DNA from: Pseudomonas sp. MF4836
Lineage (GTDB): Bacteria > Pseudomonadota > Gammaproteobacteria > Pseudomonadales > Pseudomonadaceae
Assembly: GCF_002018875.1 (NCBI RefSeq)
Contig: NZ_MVOL01000003.1
Location: 673,520-737,519, forward strand
Length of the DNA: 64,000 nucleotides
Direction of reading: 5' to 3'
Shown: piece after piece, positions 9,598 to 18,249 of the stretch
Layout: the number at the start of each line of letters is the position of its first letter
Numbering within the stretch: the stretch's first letter is position 1
Made by a program: the position numbers and the translations under genes
The notes under the pieces: generated by a model
Told to the model about the DNA's origin: nothing
What the model saw: only the letters and a program-made list of their open reading frames with translations
Databases searched by the model: none

Positions 9598-9714
9598 ATG
9601 TTTTTCGATAATGTGGTGATCGCCGGAGTGCTGACTGTCGGCCTCATGGTTCTGTTTTTCGCAGGGTTTGGATTCTTCATCTGGAAAGACGCGAACAAGC
9701 GTAAAAAACCATAG
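9598..9714 (+). CDS. ccoM: Cytochrome cbb3 oxidase small subunit CcoM
   Basis: A 38-residue single-span membrane protein (MFFDNVVIAG start; helix about residues 6-28; WKDANKRKKP tail). AGCAGGAGG lies just upstream at 9581-9590. Length, the DNVV start, the glycine-rich helix and the FIWKD-plus-basic end match CcoM, the accessory helix found in the structure of the P. stutzeri cbb3 oxidase, where it is encoded away from ccoNOQP, as here. It would assemble into terminal oxidase in the inner membrane and aid its stability. The upstream Anr-type promoter supports a role in low-oxygen respiration. The identification is from memory of the sequence pattern. Confidence 0.8.
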   Translation: MFFDNVVIAGVLTVGLMVLFFAGFGFFIWKDANKRKKP

Positions 9715-9758
9715 ATCAACGTCGATCTTTCCAGTTATACGAGCACGCAAGGCATTTT

Positions 9759-9784
9759 GGGCAACTTCGGTTGCCCTTTTTTTT
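9759..9784 (+). terminator. Rho-independent terminator of ccoM
   Basis: GGGCAAC (9759-9765) and GTTGCCC (9770-9776) close a TTCG tetraloop and run into eight T. A textbook intrinsic terminator 45 bases after the ccoM stop. Confidence 0.92.
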
Positions 9785-9823
9785 GCCTTGAAAAAACCAG
9801 ATGCGCCGCTGGCGGCCAGGCAT

Positions 9824-9857
9824 AAAAAAAGGTGCGACCCACAGGGCGCACCTTTTT
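9824..9857 (-). terminator. Rho-independent terminator of pitA (bidirectional)
   Basis: GGTGCG (9831-9836) pairs with CGCACC (9847-9852); seven A precede it and five T follow, so it can work on both strands. It lies just beyond the pitA stop. Confidence 0.85.
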
Positions 9858-9874
9858 GTGTTCGGCCTGAGCTA

Positions 9875-11350
9875 TCAGGAACCGAGGGCCTTCGATGCCA
9901 GCCAGAACAGACCGGCCGACAAGCCGACCGTTGCCGGCAGGGTCAGGACCCAGGCCATCAGGATGGTCTTCACGGTACCGCCCTGCAGTCCGCTCTTGTT
10001 GGCGACCATGGTCCCGGCCACACCCGAGGACAGCACGTGGGTGGTCGACACCGGCAGGCTGAAGATGTTGGCCAGGCCGATCATGCTGGCCGTGGTGATC
10101 TGCGCCGACATGCCCTGGGCGTAGGTCATGCCCTGCTTGCCGATTTTTTCGCCGATGGTCAGTACCACGCGCTTCCAGCCGACCATAGTGCCCAGGCCCA
10201 GGGCCAGTGCAACGGCGAGAATCACCCAGAACGGGGCGTACTCGGTGGTGGCGGTCAGGTCTTTACGCAGCTTGTCGAGGTCGGATTTTTCACGGGCATC
10301 AAGCCCTGGCAACTTGCCGACTTTCTTCGCGGTGTCGTCCAGGCACAGCAGGTAACGGCGAACTTCGATGCGGTGCTCGGAACTCAGCGAGTGGTAGTCG
10401 GAGACGCCCTTGAGCGTGCCGAGGAGGGCGTTGATGGTCGGTTCGGTCTGTTGCGGATTGCAACGGAATTTACCCGGGAGGTCATCTTTAACGCTTTTAC
10501 CCAGGGCCAGGAACTCACCCAGGGTCTCGTTGTTGCGCTGATAGAACTGATTGAGGTGCAAGGTGGCATCGCGGGTGCGCTCGATCTGGTAAGTGGTGCT
10601 GCCCAGGTCGAGTACGAACTGCGCAGGCACGATACCGATCAGCACCAGCATGATCAGGCCGATGCCTTTCTGACCGTCGTTGGAGCCGTGCACGAAGCTG
10701 ACCGCCATGGCGGAGATCACCAGCACCAGGCGATTCCAGAACGGTGGGTGCTTCTTGTCGTCCAGCTTGCGGCGTTGGTCCGGGGTCTTGTGCATCTTCG
10801 ACAGCGGGCGCCACCACTTCAAGCCGACCAGCACCAGGCCAGCTACCAGGAAGCCGGCCATCGGCGAGAACACCAGCGAGGCGCCGATATCGATCGCTTT
10901 CTGCCAGTTGACCCCATCCGCCAGCGGAATGTCGTTGATCAGGGCGTTGGCCAGGCCGACCCCCAGGATCGAGCCGATCAGGGTGTGGGAGCTGGAGGCC
11001 GGGATACCGAAGTACCAGGTGCCCAGGTTCCAGGTGATGGCGGCGGCCAGCAGCGAGAACACCATCGCCAGCCCGTGGCCGGTGTTGACGTTGATCAGCA
11101 GCTCGACCGGCAGCAAATGGACGATGGCATACGCCACGCCAACACCGCCGAGCAGCACCCCGAGGAAGTTGAACACCCCGGAAAAGAACACTGCCAGATG
11201 AGGAGGCATGGCTTTGGTGTAGATAACAGTGGCAACCGCGTTAGCGGTGTCATGAAAGCCGTTGATGAACTCGAAGGCGAGGACAAAGGCCAGGGCGAGC
11301 AACAGGCTCACAAGAACCCAAGCATCCAGTCCGCTGAATAAATCGATCAT
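9875..11350 (-). CDS. pitA: Low-affinity inorganic phosphate transporter PitA
   Basis: A 491-residue inner-membrane metal-phosphate:proton symporter. Both PiT signature repeats are present: the N-terminal GFHDTANAVAT and the C-terminal VSFVHGSNDGQKG, each flanked by helices, and a soluble loop of about 130 residues splits the two halves as in E. coli PitA (499 residues). The protein starts MIDLFSGLDAW at ATG 11350. It is transcribed alone, converging on ccoM. No clear Pho box is visible upstream, consistent with constitutive low-affinity uptake. Confidence 0.95.
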   Translation of the reverse strand: MIDLFSGLDAWVLVSLLLALAFVLAFEFINGFHDTANAVATVIYTKAMPPHLAVFFSGVFNFLGVLLGGVGVAYAIVHLLPVELLINVNTGHGLAMVFSLLAAAITWNLGTWYFGIPASSSHTLIGSILGVGLANALINDIPLADGVNWQKAIDIGASLVFSPMAGFLVAGLVLVGLKWWRPLSKMHKTPDQRRKLDDKKHPPFWNRLVLVISAMAVSFVHGSNDGQKGIGLIMLVLIGIVPAQFVLDLGSTTYQIERTRDATLHLNQFYQRNNETLGEFLALGKSVKDDLPGKFRCNPQQTEPTINALLGTLKGVSDYHSLSSEHRIEVRRYLLCLDDTAKKVGKLPGLDAREKSDLDKLRKDLTATTEYAPFWVILAVALALGLGTMVGWKRVVLTIGEKIGKQGMTYAQGMSAQITTASMIGLANIFSLPVSTTHVLSSGVAGTMVANKSGLQGGTVKTILMAWVLTLPATVGLSAGLFWLASKALGS

Positions 11351-11727
11351 GAAGGTTTTCTGACCCGGTCATAAGGGGGCGCGATTATGCCAGAAAACCC
11401 TGGTAATCAATGCACAAGGTGCTCATCGGTAACATTCTTCAATGAAAAAACTGACCCAGGGCAGCTTTTCCTCGGGTTGCCGGAAGGTCGGGCAAGTCAT
11501 TGATTTTGCAGGGTACAGTCCCGGGAGAGGGCGCGAGGCGGGGACAGTCGATCATTCAAACGACTGTATGAAATTTACTCTTCAGGGCTAGCCGCGGCCA
11601 AATGCCTCGCTCCGGTCGATGGAGGCAATAGGTCGCCCGAGGGTAACGAGCGCCGGTGGCCAGCCCTGTCGTCCGCGGTAATCGGGTCGAACAGGTGGCC
11701 AGCCTTGAAGAGTTCAGGCAACAGTCG
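11351..11727. other. Intergenic region upstream of pitA; one perfect inverted repeat
   Basis: No gene is supported here. It contains the pitA promoter region and, at 11544-11567, a perfect 7-base inverted repeat ACAGTCG...CGACTGT with a 10-base spacer. That is operator-like, or part of the 3' end of the small minus-strand gene at 11728. No T-run follows it, so it is not a standard terminator. Confidence 0.4.
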
Positions 11728-11928
11728 TCAAGGATGATCGGCCTTGAGTTCTTGTTCCATCTTTTGCAGTTCTTGAGTGAAGGCCTGGTCAAGAATGCTG
11801 GCGCGTTTACGCCATGGCTTGCGTTCCGGTTCAGGCTGAGCGGCGTAGGTGGTGACTTCCCCGCCGTAAACTTCCTTGTAACGTTGTTCCTGGCGCTCAA
11901 GTTCCGCGCGCAGTTCGTCTTTCGTCAC
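11728..11928 (-). CDS. Small conserved hypothetical protein (66 aa)
   Basis: A 66-residue cytoplasmic protein that is almost entirely charged helix: [20 protein letters not shown], then a short loop, a basic KPWRKR segment and a C-terminal helix [19 protein letters not shown]. Two coiled-coil-prone helices are likely. The start is GTG 11928, preceded by AGGTAA about seven bases upstream. I know similar short proteins from Pseudomonas but no function. Reading frames on the other strand over the same bases lack a ribosome site and look like shadows. Confidence 0.65.
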   Translation of the reverse strand: MTKDELRAELERQEQRYKEVYGGEVTTYAAQPEPERKPWRKRASILDQAFTQELQKMEQELKADHP

Positions 11929-12515
11929 AGTGTTACCTAATTAAGTGGGATAAAAATCGGTGATACGCATTGCCCGGTGCATGACTCATCAACTCACGGG
12001 TACTCGGATCCATTGCAGCACCGAGGTTGCCATTGGAGTTCGCCAAGTCATGTCCTTGTTGCACGCGGCCACGCCACCGATTCAAGAACAACTGTCGTAG
12101 CAACAGTCTTCATTTACTTCCTGCAAGCGCTTTTACCGGGTCAATGACGGGGGGTAGACACTTGCGACAGGAAACAGCATGCAATGATGCGTTGCCTGGG
12201 TGATGGAGTGATCAAAGCAAAGAATGCTGTGAACCTCACCGTTTTACATTATAGCGAGGGTCATGAACAACTCTATCGTCGATAAGTTAAAAAGCGTCAT
12301 TACATATGAGGCTTTTATTACACGAAAGTTTTAATCACTAATGCCTTCTGTTGCCAGGCAGTACAGGCTGTGGGGTCTTCAGGTTAGATGGGGCAAGTTA
12401 TCGGGTAAATCAAGGGCGCGGCAATGTTGCAGTGCGGGGAAGATAACGTCGCCCTGTGGATTTTTTATGACGCCCGGCGCAAATGGCGGTTTTTGATGCT
12501 GAACCTCATCTGATT
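11929..12515. other. Long non-coding stretch upstream of pcaR, partly AT-rich
   Basis: About 590 bases without a convincing gene. The part from about 12230 to 12350 is clearly AT-richer than the surroundings. A 23-codon frame at 12263-12334 (MNNSIVDKLKSV...) follows GAGGG, but it is short and cannot be told from chance. The rest holds nothing I recognise. Confidence 0.4.
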
Positions 12516-12547
12516 GCGATTATCGGCCGATGGTTCGATAATCGCCC
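12516..12547 (+). promoter_or_regulatory. PcaR-type operator pair before pcaR
   Basis: GTTCGATAATCGCCC at 12533-12547 matches the PcaR/PobR-type core CGATAATCG known from pca promoters. A second, inverted core CGATTATCG lies at 12517-12525. The pair sits 79 bases before the pcaR start and predicts autoregulation. Confidence 0.65.
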
Positions 12548-12625
12548 AATGTTGGCTGTACCGGCTTGTGCATTTTCTCCAATACGGCTTGTAATAAGGC
12601 CGAACTTCGACGCAGAGAGCATGAA

Positions 12626-13468
12626 ATGAACGATCAATTGCGCAATTCCTTCGCCTCGGTGGCGCCTCCGATTGTTGCCTCTCCGGCGAAGAGGATTCAG
12701 GCGTTGACCGGTGATCCGGATTTCATGACCTCTCTGGCCCGTGGCCTGGCCGTGGTCCAGGCATTTCAAGAGCGCAAGCGCCACCTGACCATCGCCCAGA
12801 TCAGCCACCGCACCGAGATTCCCCGGGCGGCAGTGCGTCGCTGCCTGCATACCCTGATCAAGCTCGGCTACGCCACCACCGACGGGCGGACCTATTCGCT
12901 GCTGCCCAAGGTGCTGACCCTGGGACACGCCTATCTGTCGTCGACGCCGCTGGCGGTGTCTGCCCAGCCTTACCTGGACCGCATGAGCGAGCAGCTTCAC
13001 GAAGCCTGCAACATGGCGACCCTGGAGGGAGATGACATTTTATATATCGCCCGTTCAGCCACCACCCAGCGCCTGATTTCGGTGGACCTCTCCGTCGGTG
13101 GACGGTTGCCGGCCTACTGCACGTCCATGGGCCGCATCCTGCTGGCGGCACTGGACGACGCTTCCCTGCGTGAATACCTCGAGCACGCCGACCTGCAAGC
13201 CAAGACCAGCCGTACCCTGCACACCGCAGAGGCCTTGCTCGAATGCCTGCAGCAGGTTCGCCAGCAGGGCTGGTGCATTGTCGACCAGGAACTGGAACAG
13301 GGCCTGCGCTCTATCGCGGTGCCGGTCTATGACGCTTCGGGCCAGGTGCTGGCGGCGCTGAACGTCAGCACCCACGCCGGCCGGGTCAGCCGTACCGAGC
13401 TGGAGCAGCGTTTTCTGCCGGGTCTGCTCAGTGCCAGTCGAGACCTGAGCGCCCAGCTGTTTTCCTAA
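12626..13468 (+). CDS. pcaR: Pca regulon transcriptional regulator PcaR (IclR family)
   Basis: A 280-residue IclR-family activator that responds to beta-ketoadipate and switches on pca transport and catabolic genes. The N-terminal winged helix is at about residues 35-95 (LTIAQISHRTEIPRAAVRRC), followed by the IclR effector domain with CNMATLEGDDILYIARSA and a C-terminal ISTHAGR-type segment. I chose ATG 12626 (MNDQLRNSFASVAPP), which agrees with the length of PcaR and has GAGAG upstream, over an in-frame ATG 60 bases earlier. It heads the cluster; pcaK follows on the same strand after a PcaR-like site. Confidence 0.95.
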   Translation: MNDQLRNSFASVAPPIVASPAKRIQALTGDPDFMTSLARGLAVVQAFQERKRHLTIAQISHRTEIPRAAVRRCLHTLIKLGYATTDGRTYSLLPKVLTLGHAYLSSTPLAVSAQPYLDRMSEQLHEACNMATLEGDDILYIARSATTQRLISVDLSVGGRLPAYCTSMGRILLAALDDASLREYLEHADLQAKTSRTLHTAEALLECLQQVRQQGWCIVDQELEQGLRSIAVPVYDASGQVLAALNVSTHAGRVSRTELEQRFLPGLLSASRDLSAQLFS

Positions 13469-13471
13469 CCT

Positions 13472-13486
13472 GTTCGATAAACGCAC
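13472..13486 (+). promoter_or_regulatory. PcaR-type operator before pcaK
   Basis: GTTCGATAAACGCAC lies four bases after the pcaR stop and shares GTTCGATAAACG with the pcaI site. The first half GTTCG is the same half-site seen at pcaR. It predicts PcaR-dependent transcription of pcaK from this gap. Confidence 0.6.
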
Positions 13487-13615
13487 AACTACGCATTTGG
13501 CGAATTGACGCTCTTTCCCTTGCCTTATTAATGTCGCGGCAGCGTCATCGGCCGCCGCCCCTGTTTCAGCGGGCGGCCGTACGGCGACCCCATAATAAAG
13601 AAGAGGTCCAATCCC

Positions 13616-13672
13616 ATGAGCATGCTCCCCCTGCGCCGTCATCGAAGCTGCCTTCGACCCCTGGCCGCCTGA
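13616..13672 (+). CDS. Candidate 18-codon leader peptide upstream of pcaK
   Basis: AAGAAGAGG is followed after eight bases by ATG 13616 and an 18-codon frame (MSMLPLRRHRSCLRPLAA) ending at TGA 13670-13672, 83 bases before pcaK. The ribosome site is better than that of pcaK itself. The peptide is arginine-rich and has no repeated regulatory codon, so a coupling or attenuation role is only a guess; it may also be chance. Confidence 0.3.
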   Translation: MSMLPLRRHRSCLRPLAA

Positions 13673-13755
13673 TCCCGGAATTCTCTCCTTTGCAATGACC
13701 TGACCAACCCTCGGCGAGCTTCGGCGCGCCTGCGTTTTACCCTGGAATAAAAATA

Positions 13756-15102
13756 ATGAACCAACCCCTGTCAGCTTCTGGCAACTGCCTCGATGTGCAG
13801 TCCTTTATCAATGCCCAGCCCTTGTCGCGTTATCAGTGGCGAGTGGTGATCCTGTGCTTCCTGATTGTCTTCCTCGACGGCCTGGACACCGCGGCCATGG
13901 GCTTTATTGCCCCGGCACTGTCCCAGGATTGGGGCATCGACCGCGCCAGCCTCGGGCCGGTGATGAGTGCGGCGCTGATCGGCATGGTCTTCGGTGCCCT
14001 GGGTTCGGGCCCGCTGGCCGATCGTTTCGGGCGCAAGGTGGTGTTGGTGGGGGCGGTGCTGCTGTTCGGCGCCTTCAGCCTGGCCTCGGCCTACAGCACT
14101 AACGTCGATCAACTGTTGGTACTGCGCTTCCTCACGGGCCTGGGGCTGGGTGCGGGCATGCCGAACGCCACCACGCTGCTGTCCGAATACACCCCGGAGC
14201 GGCACAAGTCGCTGCTGGTGACCAGCATGTTCTGCGGCTTCAACCTGGGCATGGCCGGTGGTGGTTTCATTTCCGCCAAATTGATCCCGGCGTTTGGCTG
14301 GCACAGCCTGTTGCTGATCGGCGGGATCCTGCCGCTGATTCTGGCGCTGGTGCTGCTGGTCTGGTTGCCGGAGTCGGCGCGTTACCTGGTGGTGCGCAAT
14401 CGAGGAACCGACAAGGTGCGCAAGGCCCTGGCGCCCATCGAGCCGACCATCGTCGGTCAGGCCGCGAGCTTCAGCGTGCCGGAACAAAAGACGGTCAAGG
14501 CGCGCAATGTGTTTGCGGTGATTTTCTCCGGCACCTACAGCGTCGGCACCTTGCTGCTGTGGCTGACCTATTTTATGGGGCTGGTGATCGTCTACCTGCT
14601 CACCAGCTGGCTGCCGACCCTGATGCGTGACAGTGGCGCGAGCATGGAGCAGGCGGCGTTTATCGGCGCGCTGTTCCAGTTCGGTGGAGTGCTGAGCGCA
14701 GTGGCGGTGGGCTGGGCCATGGACCGGTTCAATCCGCACAAGGTCATTGGCACCTTTTACCTGCTGGCTGGGGTCTTTGCCTACGCGGTGGGTCAGAGCC
14801 TGGGCAATATCACCCTGCTGGCGACCTTGGTGCTGATCGCGGGTATGTGCGTCAACGGCGCGCAATCGGCCATGCCGTCCTTGGCGGCGCGGTTCTATCC
14901 GACCCAGGGGCGTGCCACGGGCGTGTCGTGGATGCTCGGGATCGGGCGCTTCGGTGCGATTCTCGGGGCCTGGATGGGCGCCACCTTGCTGGGGCTTGGC
15001 TGGAATTTCGAGCAGGTGCTGACTGCTCTGGTGATTCCGGCGGGCCTGGCGGCGACGGCGGTGGTGATCAAGGGCATGGTGAGTCACGCGGATGCGACTT
15101 GA
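13756..15102 (+). CDS. pcaK: 4-hydroxybenzoate / protocatechuate MFS transporter PcaK
   Basis: A 448-residue inner-membrane proton symporter of the aromatic acid (AAHS) family. Twelve helices, the conserved LDGLDTAAMGF motif in helix 1 (DGxD is the substrate-binding signature of PcaK), and the MFS loop motif GPLADRFGRK are all present. Length equals that of P. putida PcaK (448). GGAAT lies before ATG 13756. In the pathway it imports 4-hydroxybenzoate and protocatechuate and contributes to chemotaxis. It sits between pcaR and pcaI, behind a PcaR-like operator. Confidence 0.93.
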   Translation: MNQPLSASGNCLDVQSFINAQPLSRYQWRVVILCFLIVFLDGLDTAAMGFIAPALSQDWGIDRASLGPVMSAALIGMVFGALGSGPLADRFGRKVVLVGAVLLFGAFSLASAYSTNVDQLLVLRFLTGLGLGAGMPNATTLLSEYTPERHKSLLVTSMFCGFNLGMAGGGFISAKLIPAFGWHSLLLIGGILPLILALVLLVWLPESARYLVVRNRGTDKVRKALAPIEPTIVGQAASFSVPEQKTVKARNVFAVIFSGTYSVGTLLLWLTYFMGLVIVYLLTSWLPTLMRDSGASMEQAAFIGALFQFGGVLSAVAVGWAMDRFNPHKVIGTFYLLAGVFAYAVGQSLGNITLLATLVLIAGMCVNGAQSAMPSLAARFYPTQGRATGVSWMLGIGRFGAILGAWMGATLLGLGWNFEQVLTALVIPAGLAATAVVIKGMVSHADAT

Positions 15103-15162
15103 GAGCGGTTGGTTTTGAGGTAAAGGGGGAGGGCATGGGGATCGATAGCTCGACAACAATAT

Positions 15163-15193
15163 GTTCGATAAACGAACACTCAGTCGATTATCG
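15163..15193 (+). promoter_or_regulatory. PcaR-type operator pair before pcaI
   Basis: GTTCGATAAACGAAC at 15163-15177 is a palindrome (GTTCG-N5-CGAAC), followed by an inverted core CGATTATCG at 15185-15193. The arrangement of two opposed cores repeats that before pcaR. It lies 102 bases before pcaI and would control the pcaIJF unit. Confidence 0.7.
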
Positions 15194-15294
15194 GATTGTT
15201 TGGGCCATGGCCCCGGCTTAATCTTCAGGGCACGCAGGCAGCGCTTGTCGCGCCTTTTTCGTCCAGTCGCTCAATAACAATCGGGAGCCCCCCA

Positions 15295-16152
15295 ATGGCT
15301 GAAATCCTTTCGCTGCACGACGCGGTGAAGCAGTTCGTCAACGACGGCGATACCGTCGCGCTCGAAGGCTTCACCCACCTGATTCCTACGGCCGCAGGTC
15401 ATGAAATCATCCGCCAAGGCAAGAAAGACCTGACCCTGGTTCGGATGACCCCTGATCTGATCTACGACCAGTTGATCGGTGCCGGTTGCGCTCGCAAGCT
15501 GATTTTCTCCTGGGGTGGCAACCCCGGTGTCGGTTCTTTGCACCGCCTGCGCGACGCTGTGGAAAAACAGTGGCCGCACGCCCTGGAAATCGAAGAGCAC
15601 AGCCACGCCGACCTGGCCAATGCCTACGTGGCCGGTGCCTCGGGCTTGCCGTTTGCTGTGTTGCGCGCTTATGCCGGTTCCGACCTGCCCAAGGTCAACC
15701 CGCTGATCAAGAGCGTGACCTGCCCATTCACCGGCGAAGTGCTGGCGGCAGTGCCGTCGGTGCGTCCGGACATCACCGTGATTCACGCGCAAAAGGCCGA
15801 CCGTAAGGGCAACGTGCTGCTGTGGGGCATCCTCGGGGTGCAAAAAGAGGCGGCACTGGCGGCCAAGCGCTGCATCGTCACCGTCGAAGAAATCGTCGAC
15901 GACCTCAACGCCCCGATGAACGCCTGTGTGCTGCCGACCTGGGCCCTGAGCGCGGTCTGCCACGTACCTGGCGGTGCACATCCGTCCTACGCCCACGGTT
16001 ACACCGAGCGCGACAATATTTTCTACCAGGCCTGGGATCCGATCGCTCGCGACCGTGAAACCTTCACCGCGTGGATCAACGAATACATCCACGGCAGCGC
16101 CGATTTCAGTGAATTCCAGGCCAAGCTGGCCCGCGCTTCGGAGGCCAAATAA
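15295..16152 (+). CDS. pcaI: 3-oxoadipate CoA-transferase subunit A PcaI
   Basis: A 285-residue alpha subunit of succinyl-CoA:3-ketoadipate CoA-transferase, which activates beta-ketoadipate as its CoA thioester. The family I CoA-transferase alpha fold is shown by DGDTVALEGFTHLIP near the N-terminus and the GRKLIFSWGGNPGVG-like region in the first third. I chose ATG 15295 (MAEILSLHDAVKQF) because CGGGAG precedes it and because it matches family length; the frame upstream is open but covers the operator. The stop overlaps the pcaJ start in TAATG, indicating translational coupling. Confidence 0.95.
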   Translation: MAEILSLHDAVKQFVNDGDTVALEGFTHLIPTAAGHEIIRQGKKDLTLVRMTPDLIYDQLIGAGCARKLIFSWGGNPGVGSLHRLRDAVEKQWPHALEIEEHSHADLANAYVAGASGLPFAVLRAYAGSDLPKVNPLIKSVTCPFTGEVLAAVPSVRPDITVIHAQKADRKGNVLLWGILGVQKEAALAAKRCIVTVEEIVDDLNAPMNACVLPTWALSAVCHVPGGAHPSYAHGYTERDNIFYQAWDPIARDRETFTAWINEYIHGSADFSEFQAKLARASEAK

Positions 16153-16931
16153 TGACTTACTCCACCAATGAAATGATGACCGTTGCCGCCGCCCGCCGCC
16201 TGAAGAACGGTTCGGTGTGTTTCGTCGGCATCGGCCTGCCGTCCAAGGCCGCCAACCTGGCGCGCCTGACGTCGTCGCCGGACGTGGTGCTGATCTACGA
16301 ATCGGGCCCGATTGGTGCCAAGCCCAGCGTACTGCCGCTGTCGATCGGTGACGGCGAACTGGCCGAAACCGCCGACACCGTGGTGCCGACCGGCGAAATC
16401 TTCCGCTACTGGCTGCAGGGCGGGCGCATTGACGTCGGCTTCCTCGGCGCGGCCCAGGTTGACCGCTTCGGCAACATCAACACCACGGTGGTCGGTGACT
16501 ATCACCACCCCAAAGTGCGCTTGCCCGGTGCCGGTGGCGCCCCGGAAATCGCCGGTTCGGCGAAAAGCGTACTGATCATCCTCAAGCAGTCGTCGCGTTC
16601 GTTCGTCGACAAGCTCGACTTCATCACTTCGGTGGGCCATGGCGAAGGCGGCGACTCCCGCAAACGCCTGGGCTTGCCGGGTGCCGGCCCGGTGGGGATC
16701 ATCACCGACCTGTGCATCATGGAACCGGAAGCCGGCAGCCATGAATTCGTGGTCACCGCGCTGCACCCGGGCGTGACCCGTGAGCAGGTGGTTGCCGCCA
16801 CCGGCTGGGCGATTCGCTTTGCCGACAATGTCGAGCAGACCGCCGAGCCGACTGAAGTCGAACTGACCGCACTGCGCGATCTGGAAGCACGTACCGCCGC
16901 GGCCCATGGCCAGGCACCGGGAGAAGCCTGA
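16152..16931 (+). CDS. pcaJ: 3-oxoadipate CoA-transferase subunit B PcaJ
   Basis: A 259-residue beta subunit that pairs with PcaI. The family carries its catalytic glutamate in an ESG-type motif, seen here as [11 protein letters not shown] with Glu50. [11 protein letters not shown] near the N-terminus and [14 protein letters not shown] in the middle are further family blocks. The start overlaps the pcaI stop by one base and the stop overlaps the pcaF start by one base, so pcaIJF is one translationally coupled unit. Confidence 0.95.
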   Translation: MTYSTNEMMTVAAARRLKNGSVCFVGIGLPSKAANLARLTSSPDVVLIYESGPIGAKPSVLPLSIGDGELAETADTVVPTGEIFRYWLQGGRIDVGFLGAAQVDRFGNINTTVVGDYHHPKVRLPGAGGAPEIAGSAKSVLIILKQSSRSFVDKLDFITSVGHGEGGDSRKRLGLPGAGPVGIITDLCIMEPEAGSHEFVVTALHPGVTREQVVAATGWAIRFADNVEQTAEPTEVELTALRDLEARTAAAHGQAPGEA

Positions 16932-18133
16932 TGCGCGAAGTCTTTATCTGTGATGCGATCCGTACCCCGATCGGCCGTTTCGGCGGTGGCCTGTCGGCCG
17001 TGCGCGCCGACGACCTGGCGGCGGTGCCGATCAAGGCGCTGATGGAACGCAACCCATCGGTGGACTGGAGCGCGGTAGACGAGGTGTTCCTCGGCTGCGC
17101 CAACCAGGCCGGCGAAGATAACCGCAACGTGGCCCGCATGGCCTTGCTGCTGGCCGGCCTGCCGGAAAGCATTCCGGGGGTCACCCTCAACCGCCTGTGC
17201 GCGTCGGGGATGGACGCCATCGGCACCGCCTTCCGTGCGATTGCCAGCGGCGAGATGGAACTGGCAATTGCCGGTGGCGTCGAGTCGATGTCCCGTGCGC
17301 CCTTTGTCATGGGCAAGGCCGACAGCGCTTTTTCGCGCAACATGAAGCTGGAAGACACCACCATCGGTTGGCGCTTTATCAACCCGTTGATGAAGGCCCA
17401 GTACGGCGTGGATGCCATGCCACAGACCGCCGACAACGTGGCGGACGATTACCGGGTGTCCCGCGCCGACCAGGACGCCTTTGCCCTGCGCAGCCAGCAA
17501 CGTACGGCGGCGGCCCAGGCGGCCGGGTTCTTTGCCGAGGAAATCGTGCCGGTGCGCATTGCCCATAAAAAGGGCGAAAGCGTGGTCGAGCAGGATGAGC
17601 ACCCACGTGCCGATACCTCCCTGGAAACCCTGGCCAAACTCAAGCCGGTCAACGGCCCGGACAAGACCGTCACCGCCGGCAATGCCTCGGGTGTCAACGA
17701 CGGTGCCGCGGCGCTGATCCTGGCGTCGGCCGAAGCGGTGAAGAAACACGGCCTCACTGCCCGCGCCCGGGTGTTGGGCATGGCCAGCGCCGGTGTCGCA
17801 CCACGGGTCATGGGCATCGGCCCGGTGCCTGCGGTGCGCAAGCTGATCGAGCGCCTGGGTGCGGCAATCAGCGATTTCGACGTGATCGAACTCAACGAAG
17901 CCTTTGCCAGCCAGGGCCTGGCGGTCCTGCGTGAGCTGGGCCTGGCGGACGATGCGCCGCAGGTCAACCCGAACGGTGGCGCCATCGCCCTGGGTCATCC
18001 GCTGGGCATGAGCGGTGCACGTCTGGTGCTGACGGCGCTGCATCAACTGGAAAAAAACGGCGGTAAAAAAGGCCTGGCGACCATGTGTGTGGGTGTCGGC
18101 CAAGGGCTGGCGCTGGCCATCGAACGCGTCTGA
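16931..18133 (+). CDS. pcaF: 3-oxoadipyl-CoA thiolase PcaF
   Basis: A 400-residue thiolase that splits beta-ketoadipyl-CoA into succinyl-CoA and acetyl-CoA, the last step of the pathway. Active-site residues are visible: nucleophile Cys90 in [10 protein letters not shown], the histidine in [11 protein letters not shown], and the second cysteine in TMCVGVGQG. Length equals that of PcaF proteins (400-401). The start overlaps the pcaJ stop in TGATG. After it the operon is interrupted by a 116-base gap with a large hairpin before pcaH. Confidence 0.96.
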   Translation: MREVFICDAIRTPIGRFGGGLSAVRADDLAAVPIKALMERNPSVDWSAVDEVFLGCANQAGEDNRNVARMALLLAGLPESIPGVTLNRLCASGMDAIGTAFRAIASGEMELAIAGGVESMSRAPFVMGKADSAFSRNMKLEDTTIGWRFINPLMKAQYGVDAMPQTADNVADDYRVSRADQDAFALRSQQRTAAAQAAGFFAEEIVPVRIAHKKGESVVEQDEHPRADTSLETLAKLKPVNGPDKTVTAGNASGVNDGAAALILASAEAVKKHGLTARARVLGMASAGVAPRVMGIGPVPAVRKLIERLGAAISDFDVIELNEAFASQGLAVLRELGLADDAPQVNPNGGAIALGHPLGMSGARLVLTALHQLEKNGGKKGLATMCVGVGQGLALAIERV

Positions 18134-18144
18134 CGCCTGCTCCA

Positions 18145-18228
18145 GGAGCCTGTTCACGATCTGGCCAGCGACCCTCAGGCATGTTCAACGCCGCCTGAGC
18201 CAAGCGCAGCAGATCGTGACCAGGTTCT
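18145..18228 (+). repeat. Long inverted repeat / MITE-like hairpin between pcaF and pcaH
   Basis: Arms 18145-18163 and 18210-18228 pair in 18 of 19 positions as plus-strand RNA (two G-U), and an inner perfect 7-base stem is formed by CTCAGGC (18174-18180) and GCCTGAG (18193-18199). The whole 84-base element can fold as one hairpin. It starts GGAGCCTGTTCACGATCTG, which resembles transposon-like terminal repeats, but I see no clear target duplication. It could also act as an mRNA processing or stability element in the operon. Confidence 0.65.
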
Positions 18229-18249
18229 AATAAGAAAAGAGGATTGACC

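Noticed and set aside
9668..11341. A 557-codon plus-strand frame opposite pitA
   Set aside because: Shadow of pitA; it would also run through the ccoM stop region and two terminators.
12263..12334. A 23-codon frame (MNNSIVDKLKSV...) upstream of pcaR
   Set aside because: Has a weak GAGGG before it, but it is too short to separate from chance in an AT-rich stretch.
18134..18249. The pcaF-pcaH gap element as a complete insertion sequence
   Set aside because: Only about 84 bases, no transposase frame and no clear target duplication; at most a MITE-like element.
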